A stretch of 64,000 nucleotides of DNA from Neocallimastix lanati (nom. inval.) (GCA_016946835.1 JACVTC010000125.1:87501-151500); one strand, 5' to 3'. Positions 27,138-39,789 are shown, counted from the first letter of the stretch. Notes: generated from the letters alone by a model not told the origin. Program-made: numbers and translations.

Positions 27138-28844
27138 TTAATTTAATAAATATTTTATTAATTCTATATTGCTATTTTTACATGCAATTAATAACGGAGT
27201 ATCCCCATCTTTATTTTTCTCATTGATATCCATTCCACGATGAATTAATTTCTTTACTTCTTCAATATTTCCTTGTTGACATTCATAGGTTAAATATGTA
27301 TCCTTATCATCTCTTTTAGTATTTCTTTCTTTTTTCAATAGTTTTATCAATAATTCATATTTATTTTTTATTATTTCTTTTTCCTTTTTTTCCTTTTTTA
27401 AATTTTTTTCTAATCTTTCATTTTTCTTTTTTTCATTCTTTAAATCCTTTTCTAGTCTTTTTTTCTCATTTTTTTCATTTTCAATATATTCAATAATTTT
27501 TTTTAAAATATAGCTATTTTCACTAAATATTACTTCAATTATATTTTTTTTTCTATATAAATATATTAATTTTAGGAATTCAGGATTAATTTCCGAAATA
27601 TTCTTTAAATGTATAAAAATTTCATTTTTTGAAATTAATTCTTCAATATCTTTTTCATTGATGATTATTTTTAAAATTTTTTCTACTGAATATTCCACTA
27701 ATAATCGAAATATTTCAAGATTATTATTATCTATTGCCCAAAATATTGGATTAACTCCATCATTATTTTTTTCATTTATTTCCAAAACAATATCATTTTT
27801 ATTAGCATAATCTATTAATAATTGAACCATTTCAATATTATTCCTTAGAATAGCCCATATAAGCGGATTATGTCCTTGTATATTTTTGTCATTTAGTTCT
27901 AAAGCAATATTATTTTTATTAGCATATTCTATTAATAATTTAACCATTTCAATGTCATTTCTACAAGTAGCATATAAAAGTGGATACCATTTATATTCAT
28001 TTTTTTCATTTATTTCCAAAACAATTTTATTTTTATTGGCATATTCTATTAATAATTTTGCTATTTCCATTTTACATCCGAAAGTAGCATTTAAAAGTGG
28101 ATACCATTTATTTTTATTTTTTACGTTTATTTCCAAATTAATATTATTTTTAATGGCATATTCTATTAATAATTTAACCATTTCAATGCTATATCTATCA
28201 GTCGCCCATAGAAGTGGATATTCTCCATTATTATTTTTTTCATTTATTTCCAAAACAATTTTATTTTTATTTGCATATTCTATTAATAGTTTAACCATTT
28301 CAATGTTATTTATTTTGGTAGCCAAAATAAGTGGATTATCTCCATCATCATTTTTTCCATTTATTTCTAAAACAATATCATTTTGATTAGCATAATCTAT
28401 TAATAATTGAAACATTTCAATACTATTTTTACTTGTAGCAAATAAAAGTGGATTATTTCCATCTTTATTGTTTTCATTCATTTCCAAAACAATTTTATTT
28501 TTATTGGCATATTTTATTAATAATTGAACTATTTCAATATTATGTGTATCAGTAGCCAATAAAAGTGGATTATCTCCATCATTATTTTTTTCATTTATTT
28601 CCAAAATAATTTTATTTTTATTGGCATATTCTATTAATAGTTTAACTATTTCAATATTATTTTTCTCAGTAGCCAATATAAGTGGATTATCTCCATCATT
28701 ATTTTTTACATTTATATCCAAAACAATATTTTTTTTAAAGGCATCATCTAAAATTCTTTTAACTTTTTGAGTATCATTTCTATCGATTGCAAGAATAAGT
28801 TCTTCTTCCAAATTTTTTTTATTTATATCATTAAAGAAAAACAT
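27138..28844 (-). CDS. ankyrin-repeat protein, array copy F (complete)
   Basis: 568 residues: about ten ankyrin-like units (to about 390), the conserved module (about 390-455), a short coil (about 455-510) and the C-terminal ankyrin cap (about 511-568, ending IELIKYLLN). The first ~100 residues equal those of copy E. The centre (EYPLLWATDRYSIEM, EINVKNKNKWYPLLNAT, AKLLIEYANKN, IQGHNPLIWAILRNN) matches copies B and C instead. It is thus a chimera of an E-type 5' end and a C/B-type body. The upstream 790 bases are duplicated with E. No lesions are seen. Role as for the other members: a predicted protein-interaction scaffold with unknown partner. Confidence 0.88.
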   Translation of the reverse strand: MFFFNDINKKNLEEELILAIDRNDTQKVKRILDDAFKKNIVLDINVKNNDGDNPLILATEKNNIEIVKLLIEYANKNKIILEINEKNNDGDNPLLLATDTHNIEIVQLLIKYANKNKIVLEMNENNKDGNNPLLFATSKNSIEMFQLLIDYANQNDIVLEINGKNDDGDNPLILATKINNIEMVKLLIEYANKNKIVLEINEKNNNGEYPLLWATDRYSIEMVKLLIEYAIKNNINLEINVKNKNKWYPLLNATFGCKMEIAKLLIEYANKNKIVLEINEKNEYKWYPLLYATCRNDIEMVKLLIEYANKNNIALELNDKNIQGHNPLIWAILRNNIEMVQLLIDYANKNDIVLEINEKNNDGVNPIFWAIDNNNLEIFRLLVEYSVEKILKIIINEKDIEELISKNEIFIHLKNISEINPEFLKLIYLYRKKNIIEVIFSENSYILKKIIEYIENEKNEKKRLEKDLKNEKKKNERLEKNLKKEKKEKEIIKNKYELLIKLLKKERNTKRDDKDTYLTYECQQGNIEEVKKLIHRGMDINEKNKDGDTPLLIACKNSNIELIKYLLN

Positions 28845-29398
28845 GAATTATGAAATGTTTTATTTTTATTCAAGCAAAAAATTTTATTTATTATTTAAAA
28901 ATAAATTTTTTCTGAATTTTCATATAAAAAAAATTTAAACTTTGTTATTACTATTATTTACTAATAGAATATTTTAAAATTTTAGATTTTATTTTTATTT
29001 TTTATGGTAGTTAAAACGAAAAAATAACAAAAAATTATGTGAATAAATAAAATTTAAAAAAAAAATTTAGCATTTAAATCTCTTTTATATATATATATAT
29101 ATATAAATAGAACTAAAAAAAAGTGGAACTAAAAAAAAAGTGGAACTAAAAAAAAAGTGGAACTAAAAAAAATTTTATAAATTTATTTTTAGTTATTTTT
29201 TTTTTTTATTTTTTAATTTTTTTTTTATTTTTTAATTTTTTTTTTATTTTTTAATTTTTTTTTTATTTTTTAATTTTTTTTTTATTTTTTAATTTTTTTT
29301 ATTTTTTAATTTTTTTTTTTTTTTTTAATTTTTTTTATCATTTAATTTCCTTTTTTTTTTTATTTCCTTTTTATTTCCTTTTTTTTTTTTTAATTTTT

Positions 29399-29431
<33 letters not shown>

Positions 29432-30035
29432 TTATTTTTTAAATTTTTTATTTATATTATTTCAAACTTTAATCTTTATTTATTTATTTATTCATTTGTT
29501 AATTATATGAAAAAAAATTTTTTTAAAAAAAAAAAAATTAATAAAATAATAAATATTATTTGTCCAATTAGAACATTATAATATTTAGAATAGTAATATG
29601 AAATAAAAAGAAATATTCAAAATAAAGTATATAAAATAAATTCAGAAAAAAGTTCCTATGTAAAGAACCTCACCCCAATATATATATTACTTCTGTTTAA
29701 AAGGAATTTTTATACCAGATTAGGATTTAAATTTACTATATGAAAGTAATTATGATCTTCTCCTTCAGAGGAATTATCCCTGCTAGTCTGTCTTATTGCA
29801 TTTTCAGTGTTGGTGCTCTTGTTGATTAGTTTGCGCTTATACCTTTTAATGATTTATTTATTTATCTCTTCTTTTTTTATTTGTTCCTTTTTTTTATTTA
29901 TAAAAATTTCAATTATGATATATATATATAAATATAAATTGAATATTAAAATTTTTATATCTATCTATCAAATTATAAGATTTTAATAATTTCTAATTAT
30001 AAAATAAAATAATATAAAATAATGTTAATATGTAA

Positions 30036-30066
<31 letters not shown>

Positions 30067-30134
30067 AAAAATAAATAAATATATAAATAAATAATAAATC
30101 ATGAATGGAAAAAACTTATATTCTTTCAGATATA
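28845..30134. other. spacer between copies F and G
   Basis: 28845-29640 duplicates 25409-26200. The GTGGAACT repeat and the ATTTTTTAATTTTT minisatellite (29205-29330) have more units here than in the E flank, which indicates slippage after duplication. A relic exon follows at 29705-29860, then an AAAT microsatellite at about 30035-30090. Confidence 0.7.
29705..29860 (-). pseudogene. relic exon of unknown gene
   Basis: On the minus strand an uninterrupted stretch of about 48 codons reads KRYKRKLINKSTNTENAIRQ, then TSRDNSSEGEDHNYF, then HIVNLNPNLV and TAA. The composition is varied and hydrophilic, as in a real C-terminal tail. A stop lies just upstream and there is no ATG or clear splice acceptor. 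A diverged copy lies at 26.22-26.38 kb. The pair shows that a piece of another gene is now embedded in the ankyrin tandem unit. Confidence 0.5.
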
Positions 30135-32126
30135 TCAAAAAAAAGAAAAAAGAAAAAAAATAAAAAATAAAATAAAACTAAATAAATAAATAAAGAAATA
30201 AATTTTTCTGTTCATTATTTCATTATTTAAATCCTTTTGTATTTTTTCAATTTTCATTCTTTCATTTTCAAAAATTTTTTTTATTATGTCTTTTTCTTTT
30301 TTTTCATTCTTTAAATCCTTTTCTAATCTTTCATTTTTCATTTTTTCATTATTTAAATCCTTTTCTAGTCTTTTTTTCTCATTTTTTTCATTTTCAATAT
30401 ATTCAATAATTTTTTTTAAAATGTAACTATTTTCACTAAATATTACTTCAATTATATTTTTATTTCTATATAAATATATTGATTTTATGAATTCAAGATT
30501 AATTTCTGAAATATTCTTTAAATGTACAAAATATATATTTTTTGAAATTATATCTTCAATATCTTTTTCATTGATTATTATTTTTATTTTTTTTTCTACT
30601 GAATATTCAACCAATAACATAAATATTTCTAGATTATTATTATCTATTGCCAAAAATATTGGATTAACTCCATCATCGTTTTTTTCATTTATTTCCAAAA
30701 CAATATCATTTTTATTAGCATAATCTATTAATAATTGAACCATTTCAATATTATTCCTTATAATAGCCCATGTAAGTGGATTTTTTCCATAAATATTTTT
30801 ATCATTTATTTCTAAAACAATTGTATTTTGATTAGCATAATCTATTAATAATTGAACCATTTCAATGCTATTTTCAATAGTAGCCCGTAAAAGTGGATTA
30901 TATCCATCATTATTTTTTTCATTTATTTCCAAACCAATTTTATTTTTATTGGCATATTCAATTAATAGTTTAACTATTTCAATATTATTTATTTCAGTGG
31001 CCAATATAAGAGGATTATTTCCTCTATTATTTTTTTCATTTATTTCCAAAATAATATCATTTTTATTGGCATACTTTATTAATAATTTAACCATTTCAAT
31101 GTAATATTTATTAATAGCCAATATAAATGGATTATCTCCTTCATTATTTTTTTCATTTATTTCCAAAACAATTTTATTTTTATTGGCATATTCTATTAAT
31201 AGTTTAACTATTTTAATATTATTTATACTAGTGGCTAATATAAGTGGATTATCTCCATCATCATTTTTTCCATTTATTTCCAAAACAATATCATTTTGAT
31301 TAGCATAATCTATTAATAATTGAAACATTTCAATGCTATTATTTCTAGTAGCCCATATAAGTGGATTATCTCCCTTATTATTTTTTTCGTTAATTACCAA
31401 AATAATATTATTTTTATTAGCATATTCTATTAATAATTTAATAATTTCAATGTTATATCTATCAGTAGCCCATAGAAGTGGATATTCTCCATTATTATTT
31501 TTTTCATTTATTTCCAAAACAATTTTATTTTTATTGGCATATTCTATTAATAGTTTAACTATTTTAATATTATTTATTCTAGTGGCTAATATAAGTGGAT
31601 TATCTCCATCATCATTTTTTCCATTTATTTCCAAAATAATATCATTTTGATTAGCATAATCTATTAATAATTGAACCATTTCAATGCTATTATTTCTAGT
31701 AGCCCATATAAGTGGGTTATCTCCGTTATTATTTTTTTCATTAATTTCCAAAATAATATTATTTTTATTAGCATATTCTATTAATAATTTAAACATTTCA
31801 ATACTATTTTTACTTGTAACAAATAAAAGTGGATTATTTCCATCATTTTTATTGTTTTCATTCATTTCCAACACAATTTTATATTTATTGGCATATTTTA
31901 TTAATAATTTAACCATTTCAATATTATTTTTACTAGTAGCATATAAAAGGAGATACCATCCATTTTCATCTTTTTCATTTAGATTCAAAGCAATTTTATT
32001 TTTAATGGCATCATAAAAAATTCTTTTAACTTTTTGAATATTGTTTTCGTCAGTTGCAAGAATAAGTTCTTTTTCCAAATTTTCTTTTTCCAATTTTTTT
32101 TTATTTATATTATTAAAGAAAAACAT
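30135..32126 (-). CDS. ankyrin-repeat protein, array copy G (C-terminus replaced by hydrophobic tail)
   Basis: 663 residues starting MFFFNNINKKKLEKEN, as in copy H. About 13 ankyrin-like units fill residues 1-515, then the conserved module (515-580) and a coiled coil to about 640. The coil breaks off after KDLNNEIM, and the frame runs into AAAT-type spacer DNA, adding a tail made almost only of F, I, L, Y and S (about residues 642-663). The C-terminal ankyrin cap and the family 3' block are absent. The tail could act as a C-terminal membrane anchor if the gene is expressed, or it may simply mark a decaying gene. Copy C is truncated in the same NNEIM segment of the coil. Confidence 0.75.
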   Translation of the reverse strand: MFFFNNINKKKLEKENLEKELILATDENNIQKVKRIFYDAIKNKIALNLNEKDENGWYLLLYATSKNNIEMVKLLIKYANKYKIVLEMNENNKNDGNNPLLFVTSKNSIEMFKLLIEYANKNNIILEINEKNNNGDNPLIWATRNNSIEMVQLLIDYANQNDIILEINGKNDDGDNPLILATRINNIKIVKLLIEYANKNKIVLEINEKNNNGEYPLLWATDRYNIEIIKLLIEYANKNNIILVINEKNNKGDNPLIWATRNNSIEMFQLLIDYANQNDIVLEINGKNDDGDNPLILATSINNIKIVKLLIEYANKNKIVLEINEKNNEGDNPFILAINKYYIEMVKLLIKYANKNDIILEINEKNNRGNNPLILATEINNIEIVKLLIEYANKNKIGLEINEKNNDGYNPLLRATIENSIEMVQLLIDYANQNTIVLEINDKNIYGKNPLTWAIIRNNIEMVQLLIDYANKNDIVLEINEKNDDGVNPIFLAIDNNNLEIFMLLVEYSVEKKIKIIINEKDIEDIISKNIYFVHLKNISEINLEFIKSIYLYRNKNIIEVIFSENSYILKKIIEYIENEKNEKKRLEKDLNNEKMKNERLEKDLKNEKKEKDIIKKIFENERMKIEKIQKDLNNEIMNRKIYFFIYLFSFILFFIFFLFSFF

Positions 32127-33271
<1,145 letters not shown>

Positions 33272-34885
33272 TTAATTTAATAAACATTTTAATAATTCAA
33301 TATTACCATTTTTACATGCAATTAATAACGGAGTATCCCCATCTTTATTTTTCTCATTGATATCCATTCCACGATGAATTAATTTCTTTACTTCTTCAAT
33401 ATTTCCTTGTTGACATTCATAAGTTAAATATGTATCCTTATCATCTCTTTTAGTATTTCTTTCTTTCTTCAATTGTTTTATCAATAATTCATATTTATTT
33501 TTTATTATTTCTTTTTCTTTTTTTTCCTTTCTCAAAATTTTTTCTGTTCTTTTCTTTTCCTTTTTTTCATTTTCTAAATCTTTTTTTATTCTGTCTTTTT
33601 CTTTTTTTTCCTTTTCAAAATCTTTTTTTATTATGTCTTTTTCTTTTTTTTCATTCTTTAAATCCTTTTCTATTTTTTCAATTTTCTTTTTTTCATTATT
33701 TAAATCCTTTTCTAGTCTTTTTTTCTCATTTTTTTCATTTTTAATATATTCAATAATTTTTTTTAAAATGTAACTATTTTCACTAAATATTACTTCAATT
33801 ATATTTTTATTTCTATATAAATATATTGATTTTATGAATTCAGGATTAATTTCTGAAATATTTTTTAAATGTACAAAATATACATTTTTTGAAATTATAT
33901 CTTCAATATCTTTTTCATTGATTATTATTTTTATTTTTTTTTCTACTGAATATTCAACCAATAACATAAATATTTCTTGATTATTACGATCTATTGCCAA
34001 AAATATTGGATTAACTCCATCATCGTTTTTTTCATTTATTTCCAAAACAATATCATTTTTATTAGCATAATCTATTAATAATTGAACCATTTCAATATTA
34101 TTTCTTATAATGGCCAATATAAGTGGATTTTTTCCATAAATATTTTTATCATTTATTTCCAAAACAATATTATTTTGATTAGCATAATCTATTAATAATT
34201 GAACCATTTCAATTTTATTTTTATCAATAGCCCATATAAGTGGATTATTTCCATAATTATTTTTTCCGTTTATTTCCAATACAATATCATTTTTATTGCT
34301 ATACTCTATTAATAATTGAAATATTTCAATATTATTATTAATAGTAGCCCATATAAATGGATTATTTCCATTATTATTTTTTTCATTTATTTCCAAAATA
34401 ATTTTATTTTTATTAGCATACTCTATTAATAATTGAACCATCTTAATATTATTTTTACTAGTAGCCCATATAAGTGAATTATCTCCCTTATTATTTTTTT
34501 CATTAATTTCTAAAATAATATTATTTTTATTAGCATATTCTGTTAATAATTTAAACATTTCAATACTATTTTTACTTGAAGCAAATAAAAGTGGATTATT
34601 TCCATCTTTATTGTTTTCATTCATTTCCAACACAATTTTATATTTATTGGCATATTTTATTAATAATTTAACCATTTCAATATTATTTTTGCTAGTAGCA
34701 TATAAAAGGGGATACCATCCATTTTCATCTTTTTCATTTAGATTCAAAGCAATTTTATTTTTAATGGAATCATAAAAAATTCTTTTAACTTTTTGAATAT
34801 TGTTTTCGTCAGTTGCAAGAATAAGTTCTTTTTCCAAATTTTCTTTTTCCAATTTTTTTTTATTTATATTATTAAAGAAAAACAT
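33272..34885 (-). CDS. ankyrin-repeat protein, array copy H (complete)
   Basis: 537 residues: about eight ankyrin-like units (to about 310), the conserved module (310-375), a coiled coil with FEKEKKEKDRIKKDLENE-type repeats (375-480), and the C-terminal cap (480-537, ending IELLKCLLN). The start MFFFNNINKKKLEKENLEKE matches copy G, and the first ~130 residues follow G and D closely. It is the shortest complete member, differing mainly in the number of 39-residue units. It has the D/G/H-type promoter block upstream and the conserved 3' block downstream. No disruption is seen. Intracellular scaffold role inferred from ankyrin repeats. Confidence 0.88.
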   Translation of the reverse strand: MFFFNNINKKKLEKENLEKELILATDENNIQKVKRIFYDSIKNKIALNLNEKDENGWYPLLYATSKNNIEMVKLLIKYANKYKIVLEMNENNKDGNNPLLFASSKNSIEMFKLLTEYANKNNIILEINEKNNKGDNSLIWATSKNNIKMVQLLIEYANKNKIILEINEKNNNGNNPFIWATINNNIEIFQLLIEYSNKNDIVLEINGKNNYGNNPLIWAIDKNKIEMVQLLIDYANQNNIVLEINDKNIYGKNPLILAIIRNNIEMVQLLIDYANKNDIVLEINEKNDDGVNPIFLAIDRNNQEIFMLLVEYSVEKKIKIIINEKDIEDIISKNVYFVHLKNISEINPEFIKSIYLYRNKNIIEVIFSENSYILKKIIEYIKNEKNEKKRLEKDLNNEKKKIEKIEKDLKNEKKEKDIIKKDFEKEKKEKDRIKKDLENEKKEKKRTEKILRKEKKEKEIIKNKYELLIKQLKKERNTKRDDKDTYLTYECQQGNIEEVKKLIHRGMDINEKNKDGDTPLLIACKNGNIELLKCLLN

Positions 34886-35262
34886 GATTAATGAAATACT
34901 TTCTTATTTTTATTAATAGTTATTACTATTATTTCTATTTTTTAATAACAAAAAATTATTAAAATATTTTAAATTTATTGATTTTGTTTTTTTAATTTTT
35001 AAGATAAAAATAACTAAGAAATGAAAAAGAATTAAATGACTTTATTTACTTTGATTTAAAATAATAATAATAATAAATATAAAAATTTAGAAAAAATTTT
35101 AGTATTAAAATCTCCTTAATATATAAAAAATTTAAAAATAAAAAAAAAAACAGAACTAAAAAAAAAAAAGAATTAAAAAATTTGGACCTAATATTATTAT
35201 TATTATTTTTTTTTTTATAAATTGAATTAATCAAAAGAATTAAAAATTAATTAATTAATTAA

Positions 35263-35369
<107 letters not shown>

Positions 35370-35494
35370 GTAAATAAATAAATAAATAAATAAAGTAGAA
35401 AAAAATTATATTCTTTCAGTTATATCAAAAAAATTAAAAAAAATAAATAAATATATATTTATATATTTTAGTTTTATTTTTTTATTCTTGTTAC

Positions 35495-35656
35495 AATATG
35501 TGAATTTATATATTAAATGAATCTAGAATAATAATAATATAAATTATTAATATAAACATAATATAATGTAATTAATTAAAAGTATTCTAGAACAAGTCAC
35601 ATTTTAGTATAAATAGATGTAAATTTCATTATGTTGAACATAGCTAATCACATATT
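35495..35656. other. nested inverted repeats inside a unique insertion
   Basis: AATATGTGA (35495-35503) pairs with TCACATATT (35648-35656), and inside it TCTAGAATA (35522-35530) pairs with TATTCTAGA (35583-35591). The surrounding ~250 bases interrupt a flank that is otherwise shared between array copies, so it may be a small non-autonomous element insertion. Confidence 0.4.
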
Positions 35657-36191
35657 CATTTTTATCATAAATAACCTCATTAATAAAACTTCATATAAAA
35701 TAACAATTCTTTTTTATAATTTAATATGACTTAATAGTAAATTATGTATAAAGTTATATATATATATATATATATTATAAAAACATTTTTTTTTTTTGAT
35801 TCATATTTTTTTTTTTTGTTTTATAAAAGGATTTATAAGTTAAAAAATATGGAAAAAAGTTTTCATATATAAATTCATTATAAAATTTTTAAATTTACAT
35901 AACATTTTGATTTTTATATTTTTTATAAAAATAAAAAACAATAATAAAAAATATGAAGTAATTTTTTTAAAAAACAAAAAACAAAATAAAATTAAATAAG
36001 TAAATATATATATATATATATATTTTGTATTTACTGAGTATTTAATATAATAATATTAAGAATTTTTTTTTTTTATTTTTTATTTTTTTTTTTTTTAAAA
36101 TTTATATAACTTTTCAGATTTTATTTATGAATTTTATTAATTGATATATTCAATATATCAAATATAAAAGAGATCAAGTTATTTTTTTTAT

Positions 36192-36260
36192 AATCTAATA
36201 TATTAGGTTCATGTATTATGATTTAGATGATAGTATCTAATAAATATTTCCATCATAATA
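36192..36260 (-). promoter_or_regulatory. conserved 3' block of the ankyrin genes
   Basis: A block of about 68 bases containing TATTATGATTTAGATGATA and ATTTCCATCATAAT lies 70-100 bases after the stop of copy I. It also follows C (16613-16680), D (19758-19821), E (23354-23421) and H (33119-33187). It is missing after F and G. It could contain 3' UTR or polyadenylation signals, or just be an inherited piece of the duplicated unit. Confidence 0.45.
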
Positions 36261-36344
36261 TTGTTAAATATTATGATAGTATGATAATATGGTAATATTG
36301 ATAATATATTTTTTAAAACTGTAACCTTGACTTCTTTTTATAAT

Positions 36345-38080
36345 TTAATTTAATAAACATTTTATTAATTCAATATTACCATTTTTACATGCAATTAATA
36401 ACGGAGTATCCCCATCTTTATTTTTCTCATTGATATCCATTCCACGATGAATTAATTTCTTTACTTCTTCAATATTTCCTTGTTAACATTCATAGGTTAA
36501 ATATGCATCCTTATCATCTCTTTTAGTATTTCTTCCTTTTTTCAATAGTTTTATCAATAATTCATATTTATTTTTTATTATTTCTTTTTCTCTTTTTTCC
36601 TTTTTCAAAATATTTTCTAATCTTTCTTTTTCTCTTTTTTCATTGTCAAAATCTTTTTCTAATCTTTTTTTTTCATTTTTCTCATTTTCCAAATCTTTTT
36701 CTAATCTTTCATTTTCCATTTTTTCATTATTTAAATCCTTTTCTATTCTTTCAATTTTTATATTTTCATTTTCCAAATCTTTTTCTAATCTTTCATTTTT
36801 CATTTTTTCATTATTTAAATCCTTTTCTATTCTTTCAATTTTCTTTTTTTCAATTTTCTTTTTTTCATTTTTTAATACTTTTTCTATTCTTTCTTTCTCT
36901 TCTTTTTTATTAATAAAATATTCAATATCTTTTTTAAAAACGTAACGATTATCACTAAATATTACTTCAATTATATTCTTATTTTTATATAAATATATTA
37001 TTTTTATGAATTCAGGATTAATTTCTGAAATATTCTTTAAATTTACATAACATAATTTTTTCGAATTTATTATTTCTTCAATATCTTTTTCATTGATGAT
37101 TATTTTGAATTTTTTTTCTACTGAATATTCAACCAATAATATAAATATTTCAAGATTATTACGATCTAATGCAAAAAATATTGGATTAACTCCATCATCG
37201 TTTTTTTCATTTATTTCCAATACAATTTTATTTTTATAGGCATATTCTATTAATAATTTAACCATTTCAATATTATTCATATAAGTAGCATATAAAAGTG
37301 GATACCACTTCTGTTTATTTTTTTCATTTATTTCCAATACAATTTTATTTTTATTGGCATATTCTATTAATAATTGAACTATTTCAATATTATTTCTCTT
37401 AGTAGCCCATATAAATGGATTATCTCCATCATCATTTTTTTCATTTATTTCCAAAATAATATCATTTTTATTGGCACATTCAATCAATAATTTAACCATT
37501 TTAATATTTTTATTATCAGTAGCCAATATAAGTGGATTATTTCCTCTATTATTTTTTTCATTTATTTCCAAAACAATTTTATTTTTATTTGCATATTCTT
37601 TTAATAATATAACTATTCCAGTATCATTTATTCTAGTGGCCATTATAAGTGGATAATCTCCATTATTATTTTTTTCATTTATTTCCAAAACAATTTTTTT
37701 TTTCTGGCATAATCTATTAATAATTGAACTATTTTAATTTTATTTCTCTCAATAGCCCATAAAAGTGGATTATATCCATCATTATTTTTTTTATTTATTT
37801 CCAAAACAATATCATTTTTATTGGCATATCCAATTAATAATTTAGCCATTTCAATATCACCCATATAAGTAGCATATAAAAGTGGATACCATTCATTCTC
37901 ACCTTTTTCATTTAAATTCAAAACAATATTTTTTTCAATGGCATCATCTAAAATTTTTTTAACTTTTTGAGCCGTAGTTTCCTCAATTCTTCTAATTTGT
38001 TGATTATAAAAGAAATTGTTAAGAGAATAAGATGGTTTTCTTTTCCAATTTTGTCTATATATATTATTAAAGGAATCCAT
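36345..38080 (-). pseudogene. ankyrin-array copy I, frameshifted and nonsense-bearing
   Basis: Starts MDSFNNIYRQNWKRKPSYSL at 38080. After 133 codons a one-base deletion near 37700 (AGAAAAAAAAAA in place of AATAAAAATAAAA) shifts the frame. The remainder continues from 37688 through five more ankyrin-like units, the conserved module and a long coiled coil. At 36485 a conserved Gln codon CAA is TAA (TYEC then stop), just inside the C-terminal cap. The cap itself is intact beyond the stop down to CLLN and TAA at 36345. With two independent lesions it is probably a pseudogene. The N-terminal variant links it to copy A rather than to D-H. The promoter block is of the B/C type. Confidence 0.85.
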
Positions 38081-39339
38081 GATTTATAAAATATTTTATT
38101 TTTATTAAAGTAAAAAGTTTTTATTTATTATTTAAAAAATGTTTTTTTTTTTTTTTTTTTCTGAATTTTCATAAAATAAATTAAATTTAGTTGTTACTAT
38201 TATTACTATATATTAAGAAATATTTTAAATATTTAGATTTTATTTTTATTTTTTATGGTAGTTATAACGAAGAAATAATAAAAAATTATATGAAATTGTT
38301 TACAGATATTTTCACAAAATAATGATAATAAAAATTAAAATTTAAAAATAAATTTAAAAAATTATTAGCATTTAAATCACTTTGATATATAAAAAAAAAA
38401 AATGGAACTAAAAAAAATGGAACTAAAAAAATGGAACTAAAAAAATTTATAATTTTTTTATTATTTTTATTTTTTTTTTTTTTTATTTTTTTCTAATTTA
38501 TTATTTTAATAATATTTAATTATATTTATTAAATATACTTTTAATTATTAAATATACATTTTTATTTATTTCTTTAGTTTTTTTTATATATATATATTTT
38601 TATTTTATTTTATTTTATTTTTTTTTTTTTTTTGCAGCCCCAATTATCGCAAATTTTAATCTTTATTTATTTATTTATTTATTTATTTATTATGATAAAT
38701 TTCTCTCCAAACATTCTTAGTTTAAAGAAAAATTTATTACTTCGTTAAAGTACTTGTTAAAGTGACCTTTATTATTTATATTTACCCTTTAAATATAAAT
38801 AATAGTTTTTAATATATTTAACGTAGACTATAAATAAAAATAAAATAATTTTATCAACAACAGTAATAATTAATAAACACGTATTATTAATTATACTAGT
38901 TAATTTTATATATTTTATTTATTAATATTAATATTTCATTAATAAATTTCCTCTTTCTTTTCTTTTCTTTTCTTTTCTTTTCTTATCTTTTTCTTTTCTT
39001 CTCTTCTTCAAAAATAAACAGAAGTTGTCTTGTATTTTTATTATTATTATTATTAAAGAACAAAGTTCTAAATTATCAATATATTTTTAATATATTTATA
39101 ATTTCTTTATTTTTTTATTAAATAAAAATTATCAATCATAATACAATTTGTATACATTAATTTCATACATTAAAATATTAATATTTTATTATTTTTATTA
39201 TTATTTTTTTTTTTTTTTTTTTATTTTTTTTTAGACTTATAGAATAACTTTATTTAATTTATAATAATAATAAAATTACATAATTTAAATGTAAAATAAA
39301 AAAAAAATACACGAAATGGAAATATAATATATTATATAA
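38081..39339. other. spacer right of the ankyrin array
   Basis: Copy I's promoter block, ATGGAACTAAAAAA repeats (38400-38445), poly-T, a TTTCTTTTCT repeat at about 38950-39000, and AT-rich DNA. No gene is seen. Confidence 0.6.
38250..38290 (-). promoter_or_regulatory. conserved upstream element of the ankyrin genes
   Basis: The plus-strand sequence TTTTATGGTAGTTATAAC, then AAATAATA and a run AAAAAATTAT, lies about 170 bases before copy I's start. Matching copies lie before B (15522-15560), C (18440-18480), E (25563-25608) and F (28999-29043), at 155-210 bases. Read on the coding strand the core is AACTACCATAAAA. It is the best-conserved short string in these flanks and is a promoter candidate by position only. 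Confidence 0.45.
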
Positions 39340-39700
39340 TTAAATAAGTACGTTAGAAGCAACTGTTTCTAACTTTTCCCATTCACCGTATCCATTATTG
39401 CGAGTAATAATTTCAGTGTTATTGTTATCAATAGAATCCGAATCAGATCTTTCACCGGGAGGTGAAAATTCATGCCTTATCGTTTCGACGTCGACGCTCT
39501 TAGCAACGGTAGATTTAATAGATTCAAAGGAATATCATTTCATCATCAATCTAAAAGGTCGACAAATTAATGGTATTACGTTTTTGTTAGAAACTCCGTA
39601 ATCCCCACAAAAATACGGAACAGCCGAAGAAGTTGAACTTTGTTTAAAAGTATTGCCAACTAATTGTCTTTATTCCACATCATTAACTTTAATTTTTATT
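39340..39700 (-). pseudogene. C-terminal relic of an unidentified protein-coding gene
   Basis: About 118 codons on the minus strand in one frame, broken by only two stops. It reads KIKVNDVE, stop, RQLVGNTFKQSSTSS, VPYFCGDYGVSNKNVIP, ICRPFRLMMK, stop, YSFESIKSTVAKSVDVETIR, HEFSPPGERSDSDS, EWEKLETVASNVLI and TAA at 39340. Base composition is much less AT-biased than the surroundings, and the residue mix is protein-like, so this was a real C-terminus. I do not recognise the family. The plus-strand open frame over the same bases is a shadow. There is no intact upstream part within reach. Confidence 0.55.
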
Positions 39701-39789
39701 ATATATTGAACGCCCGCCAAGAAGAGCACTCAATATAAAATAATAAATATTATTGTCATAATCCTTTTCTGAATCTAAAGAAAGAAACA

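Noticed and set aside
39398-39601. 67-codon plus-strand frame with diverse residues
   Set aside because: The opposite strand gives a longer, more protein-like reading that ends in a natural C-terminus (EWEKLETVASNVLI, stop), so the plus-strand frame is probably its shadow.
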